Assembly (NCBI GenBank): GCA_029260695.1
Contig: JAJDCT010000219.1
Span: 1 to 6,638 of the forward strand
Reading direction: 5' to 3'
DNA length: 6,638 nt
Source: Phycisphaeraceae bacterium
GTDB taxonomy: Bacteria; Planctomycetota; Phycisphaerae; Phycisphaerales; Phycisphaeraceae
Under the pieces are notes generated by a model. The model ran no database searches and was not told where the DNA came from. It saw only the letters and a program-made list of their open reading frames with translations. The position numbers and the translations under genes are program-made. Shown here one piece after another: positions 6,516 to 6,638 of this stretch; within the stretch, counting starts at the first letter, position 1, and every line of letters begins with the position of its first letter.

Positions 6516-6638
6516 TTAAAGATTCGACACGCGGATCGTCGCGCGCATCTCATGCACGCCGTCGGGGGCGAGTGTGACCGCGTTTGGGCCGGCGTTCGCT
6601 GTCTCGATGCACACCATCTTCTCCCAGTCGTCATCTCC
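6516..6638 (-). CDS. C-terminal part of a D-hexose-6-phosphate mutarotase-like protein (partial)
   Basis: On the - strand the frame entering from the right edge gives 40 residues and ends with TAA at 6518-6516. It reads GDDDWEKMVCIETANAG, then a stretch with VTLAPDGVHEMRATIRV. The W-x-x-M-V-C-[IV]-E-x-x-N core followed by a 'V.LAPG..H....I.V' strand is the characteristic C-terminal region of aldose 1-epimerase-like proteins of the glucose-6-phosphate 1-epimerase (YeaD) group, which interconvert the alpha and beta anomers of hexose 6-phosphates in the cytoplasm. The segment has the expected position for the family's last strands, so the gene appears intact at this end. It converges on the + strand operon with a 44-nt gap and is probably unrelated in function. 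Only the tail is visible, so assignment rests on this motif. Confidence 0.75.
   Translation of the reverse strand, partial: GDDDWEKMVCIETANAGPNAVTLAPDGVHEMRATIRVSNL

Noticed and set aside
6489..6538. Direct repeat CGCGGATCG at 6489-6497 and 6530-6538
   Set aside because: Nine bases in GC-rich DNA, one copy inside the mutarotase-like coding end; most likely chance.
6449..6634. - strand 61-codon frame at the right edge
   Set aside because: It is out of frame with the mutarotase-like C-terminus, which carries the recognisable motif; its Arg/Cys-rich translation looks like a shadow.

Overview
The window is a GC-rich, tightly packed stretch of bacterial chromosome. The gene content and protein style suggest a planctomycete, most likely class Phycisphaerae: an HflK-like SPFH protein, an ABC-2 exporter whose permease carries a large insert, and a big membrane-anchored TPR-like protein, all in one run. 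This assignment comes from recognising the protein style, not from a marker gene, and is tentative. I see no mobile element, CRISPR array, RNA gene, large repeat or integration signature, and no gene-free stretch above 300 bases.

Layout. Bases 1-27 are the last codons of an upstream + strand gene. Four complete + strand genes follow: an HflK-like SPFH/band 7 protein (32-1345), an ABC transporter ATPase (1395-2627), its probable ABC-2 type permease (2663-4516), and a 652-residue membrane-anchored TPR-like protein of unknown function (4513-6471). A convergent - strand gene enters from the right edge and ends at 6516. Its visible 40 residues look like the C-terminus of a D-hexose-6-phosphate mutarotase (aldose 1-epimerase-like). 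It marks the right boundary of the + strand cluster.

The + strand genes look like one operon. The gaps are 4, 49 and 35 nt, followed by a 4-bp ATGA overlap. Shine-Dalgarno-like sequences precede the second, third and fourth genes, and they favour a TTG start for the permease and the internal ATG at 4513 for the last gene. No promoter is visible; it probably lies left of the window.

Working model (inference). The ATPase and permease form an exporter or membrane-remodelling ABC complex. The last gene, translationally coupled to the permease, supplies an anchored TPR-like scaffold. The SPFH protein may organise the membrane around the complex or control its turnover through an FtsH-type protease. 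The substrate cannot be read from the sequence. The most notable features are the His/Asp-rich N-terminus and coiled-coil insert of the SPFH protein, the roughly 200-residue soluble insert of the permease, the long C-terminal tail of the ATPase, and the unassigned TPR-like partner.
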